Assembly: GCA_963978905.1 (NCBI GenBank)
Contig: OZ022256.1
Span: 3,207,501 to 3,271,500 of the forward strand
From: Trichostrongylus colubriformis
Lineage: Eukaryota; Nematoda; Chromadorea; Rhabditida; Trichostrongylidae
DNA: 64,000 bases
Direction of reading: 5' to 3'
Shown here one piece after another: positions 61,705 to 64,000 of this stretch. Below the pieces are notes generated by a model. It saw only the letters and a list, made by a program, of their open reading frames with translations, was not told the DNA's origin and ran no database searches. Positions within the stretch are counted from its first letter, which is position 1, and each line of letters begins with the position of its first letter. A program made the position numbers and the translations under genes.

Positions 61705-62545
61705 GTGTTGCTTTTTTGTAAGAATTTTGCGCTTTGGCGCGCAGGAGTTACGTGTACAAAATTGCGTAAGAAGAGCGGCAATCGTGTTCCGCGCCTATTT
61801 TTAATCACTTTCCCTCTCAAGTGTGTTTGTTTTCGGCCTGATTTTATTTCATTTGACATAAATAACATTTTTATTTCATCATTGATTAATGATAGTGTTT
61901 CGCATGCAGTCATTCATTTCCTGATCATCCTTATTTGTATCGTCTGTATCATCCTTATTTGTATCATTCCATATGAATAATGCAAAAAGAAGTAGTTTTT
62001 GGATGTCACAAGTATTTTAGGCACCCCTTTTTCAAAAACGAATTCAAAAACCTACTTAAATGGTGTGCTGTTATGATAGGATGTCGCAGTTGATTCATAT
62101 AATATCTAGCAAACGAAGAAAAAGAAACCTAGACATGTCTCGTGACTTACAAAATCTGGAGTGAAAGAAAACACGCGTCGTTCTAGCAAAAAGGTCGCTT
62201 TTGACATCGGTGCACGGACGTCAGAAATCAGATTTGTCCTTTTCGTTGTTTTTGCTTCCCTTTACGCTCAACTATATAATGATGCAAAAAGAATGTGCAT
62301 AGCATAAGTTGAAAAACCAATGTATACGAAATGCTGTCATCAACTAGTGGTAAGCTGAAAACGTTGAAATCGTCTAACGAAATGAAACAAGATTGTAAAA
62401 GTTCTTAGTGAGCGGCAAATAAATAAAAATAGGGATGGAACAAGATTGCCGCTCTTCTTACGCAATTACATGAAATTCTCAACAGGTTTAGCCATATTGC
62501 GCACAAACGTCGCACGTCGCATGTCGCGACGCAAAATTTTGACAT
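61705..62545. mobile_element. Non-autonomous element with inverted ends, about 840 bp
   Basis: AATTGCGTAAGAAGAGCGGCAATC (61762) pairs in inverse with GATTGCCGCTCTTCTTACGCAATT (62443), with weaker pairing of GAATTTTGCGC and GCAAAATTTTGAC at the outer edges. Flanks on both sides resemble contiguous sequence at 52300-52560, which suggests an insertion. Exact ends are uncertain. Confidence 0.65.
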
Positions 62546-62915
62546 GAGAGTACATACTTCATATCCCAAGAGTGGACATTCCTCGAGCAAACATATTTTG
62601 TTATGAGAAAACGTCAATTACTGTACACGGGATTGAGTCTGATTCTGCCTTCGGTCCACTGATATTAGCTCGGACAAAAGTTCTCGCTGTTTTTCGCAGC
62701 GACCGCTTTGCCTTGATTTTTCAGCACTGACCTTTCAGATTATTTGTGTGTTGATTTATAGAGAAAAAACCTGCCTTTTCATTTACACATGTACCCCAGA
62801 GACAATATCGAAGGCGCGCTATTCCAACCGTTTTTCCAATCCATAGAAAAGTGCGATTTTTGAGTGGTGGCACAAAATGCCTCAAAACTTCTAGAAAATA
62901 CGTCGCAGTTTACTA

Positions 62916-63814
62916 TTAGGTTGTAAGGAAAGTTCTGGCCGCTTTTTCGCAATCACAAGATAAATTTAAATATCAGAGCGCGTCAACATGAATCAGCTGA
63001 CATATTGTGCTCGTTAGATAGAGAAAAAGTTGCTCTTTCAGAATATATGTTTTATTTGGAATGCCATAAGGTTTTCAATTTATTAGGGAAGTTTTAAAGT
63101 GCTGCGAAAATGGCACTTTTAAGATGACTTCACTTCAAGAGTTCTTGTTTAGCCGAGTCCCAGCGAAGGTGACCACAAATGTGAATACTGCAAGAGGAGG
63201 GGGTGTATCACTGGATGGAACACATTGTCTCCGGTTTCAGAAGTGCAGAAATGAGGACGAGCTGCTCGAATTTTCAATTGATCAAATCGCTTTAACTAAA
63301 ACGGCAGAAGGCGATGAGCGTCCATATTTGCAGAGGATATCCACAAGTATTGGCCCTCAACAAGCAACCTTAGCTGACCACCTCAAGTGGCCTTGATTTG
63401 GAAAAATCCAAAAAAATGGGTGCCGCGGGACCCCCCACGGCAGTCATGCGCAAGCGCATTTTTCACAAATCCTCTTCCACTAATTGAAGCAGTTGCAGGG
63501 TGAGGCCCTTACTCGTCTATCATGTTCATCAGATCTAGCGCTAACTATGCCCCACTTCCCAAAACATCTGGCCAGCTCCTTCAGTAGCAGTGTGTTCAGA
63601 AAGAGTGGCGATTCGAAGTCGACTTTTTTTCATTTCGCGCAATATAAATTATCAGCCCTTTATCAAATTGAGATGTGTAGGTATGCATAGTGTTGCCAAG
63701 AGTGTGGCGAATCTAATGGTGCTCACTCTGTGAGAAAAGATGCACTCTGAGCCGAGTTATGATCTCTCGAAGTTGAAATTTCAAAAACCGGCCAAAACTT
63801 TCCTTACAACCTAA
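62916..63814 (+). mobile_element. Mariner transposon, internally deleted and degenerate
   Basis: Ends TTAGGTTGTAAGGAAAGTTC and GAAAG..: right end AAACTTTCCTTACAACCTAA; flanked by TA target duplications (62914-62915, 63815-63816). At 899 bp it is shorter than a typical 1.3-kb mariner. Transposase remnants on the plus strand: ADHLKWP then KMG.. near 63370; SSDLALTMPHFPKHL (compare the SPDLAPxDYHxF motif) near 63520; and EMCRYA / GESNGAHS near 63670-63710. The DD34D catalytic region is mostly lost. Confidence 0.9.
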
Positions 63815-64000
63815 TAGAAACATAACGAGTAGTTTTGGGAGAGAAGTGGCCAGCTCTGGATTATAGGGCAGGAGATAGCCGTACAAGTTTACTTCGGAAG
63901 AGACTTTGGTTTAAAATGATGCCTACTTGGGTCACTTTTCATGGTCTATCATGAGCGCAGGCTACCGAAATCGTGTGAGCGACTCCTCTACATAGCAGTG

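Noticed and set aside
1..64000. Bacterial operons, CRISPR arrays, prophage or plasmid features
   Set aside because: Split genes, spliced-leader-type acceptors and eukaryotic families make these irrelevant; no regularly spaced repeats of CRISPR size were seen.

Overview
The window reads as nuclear DNA from a nematode, most likely a strongylid (clade V, hookworm-like) parasite. Evidence: short exons with strict GT-AG introns and TTTCAG-type acceptors; spliced-leader-like AG acceptors 0-13 bases before several start codons; a nematode-type transthyretin-like gene; a BAF53 homologue matching the swsn-6 type; and very dense small DNA transposons. The species assignment is inference. No bacterial features, CRISPR arrays or convincing tRNA/rRNA genes were found. 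All multi-exon models were assembled by eye from splice phase and family similarity.

Layout: 7-2222 (+) complete three-exon transthyretin-like secreted protein. 3774-11858 (+) complete 13-exon UDP-glucuronosyltransferase (527 aa) whose usual catalytic His position is Gln. 16882-19041 (+) CENP-A (centromeric histone H3) locus with recognisable tail and fold but broken reading frames. 21386-21816 (+) dead copy of the last two UGT exons, part of a 2.3-kb segmental duplication whose other copy lies at about 11.3-13.7 kb. 25064-29535 (-) complete 13-exon BAF53/Arp4 actin-related protein (432 aa). 35542-40763 (+) complete 9-exon SLC22A18-like major facilitator transporter (420 aa).

From about 41.8 kb to the end the window is a tandemly duplicated, transposon-riddled region. 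It carries three copies of a small secreted Cys-containing (PAN/apple-like) gene at 46968, 54914 and 59753: one intact, one plausible, one pseudogene. The duplicated flanks act as natural empty sites, so insertion of a 1.4-kb foldback element, a Tc1/mariner-type element and several MITEs can be read directly. A mariner (62916-63814) lies near the right edge, where sequence resembling the start of another unit begins.

The single-copy genes do not form a pathway. They are a secreted-protein gene, a xenobiotic/lipid conjugation enzyme, a chromatin remodelling subunit, a kinetochore histone and a transporter, separated by repeats. The most unusual regions are the secreted-protein array and the frame-broken CENP-A locus.
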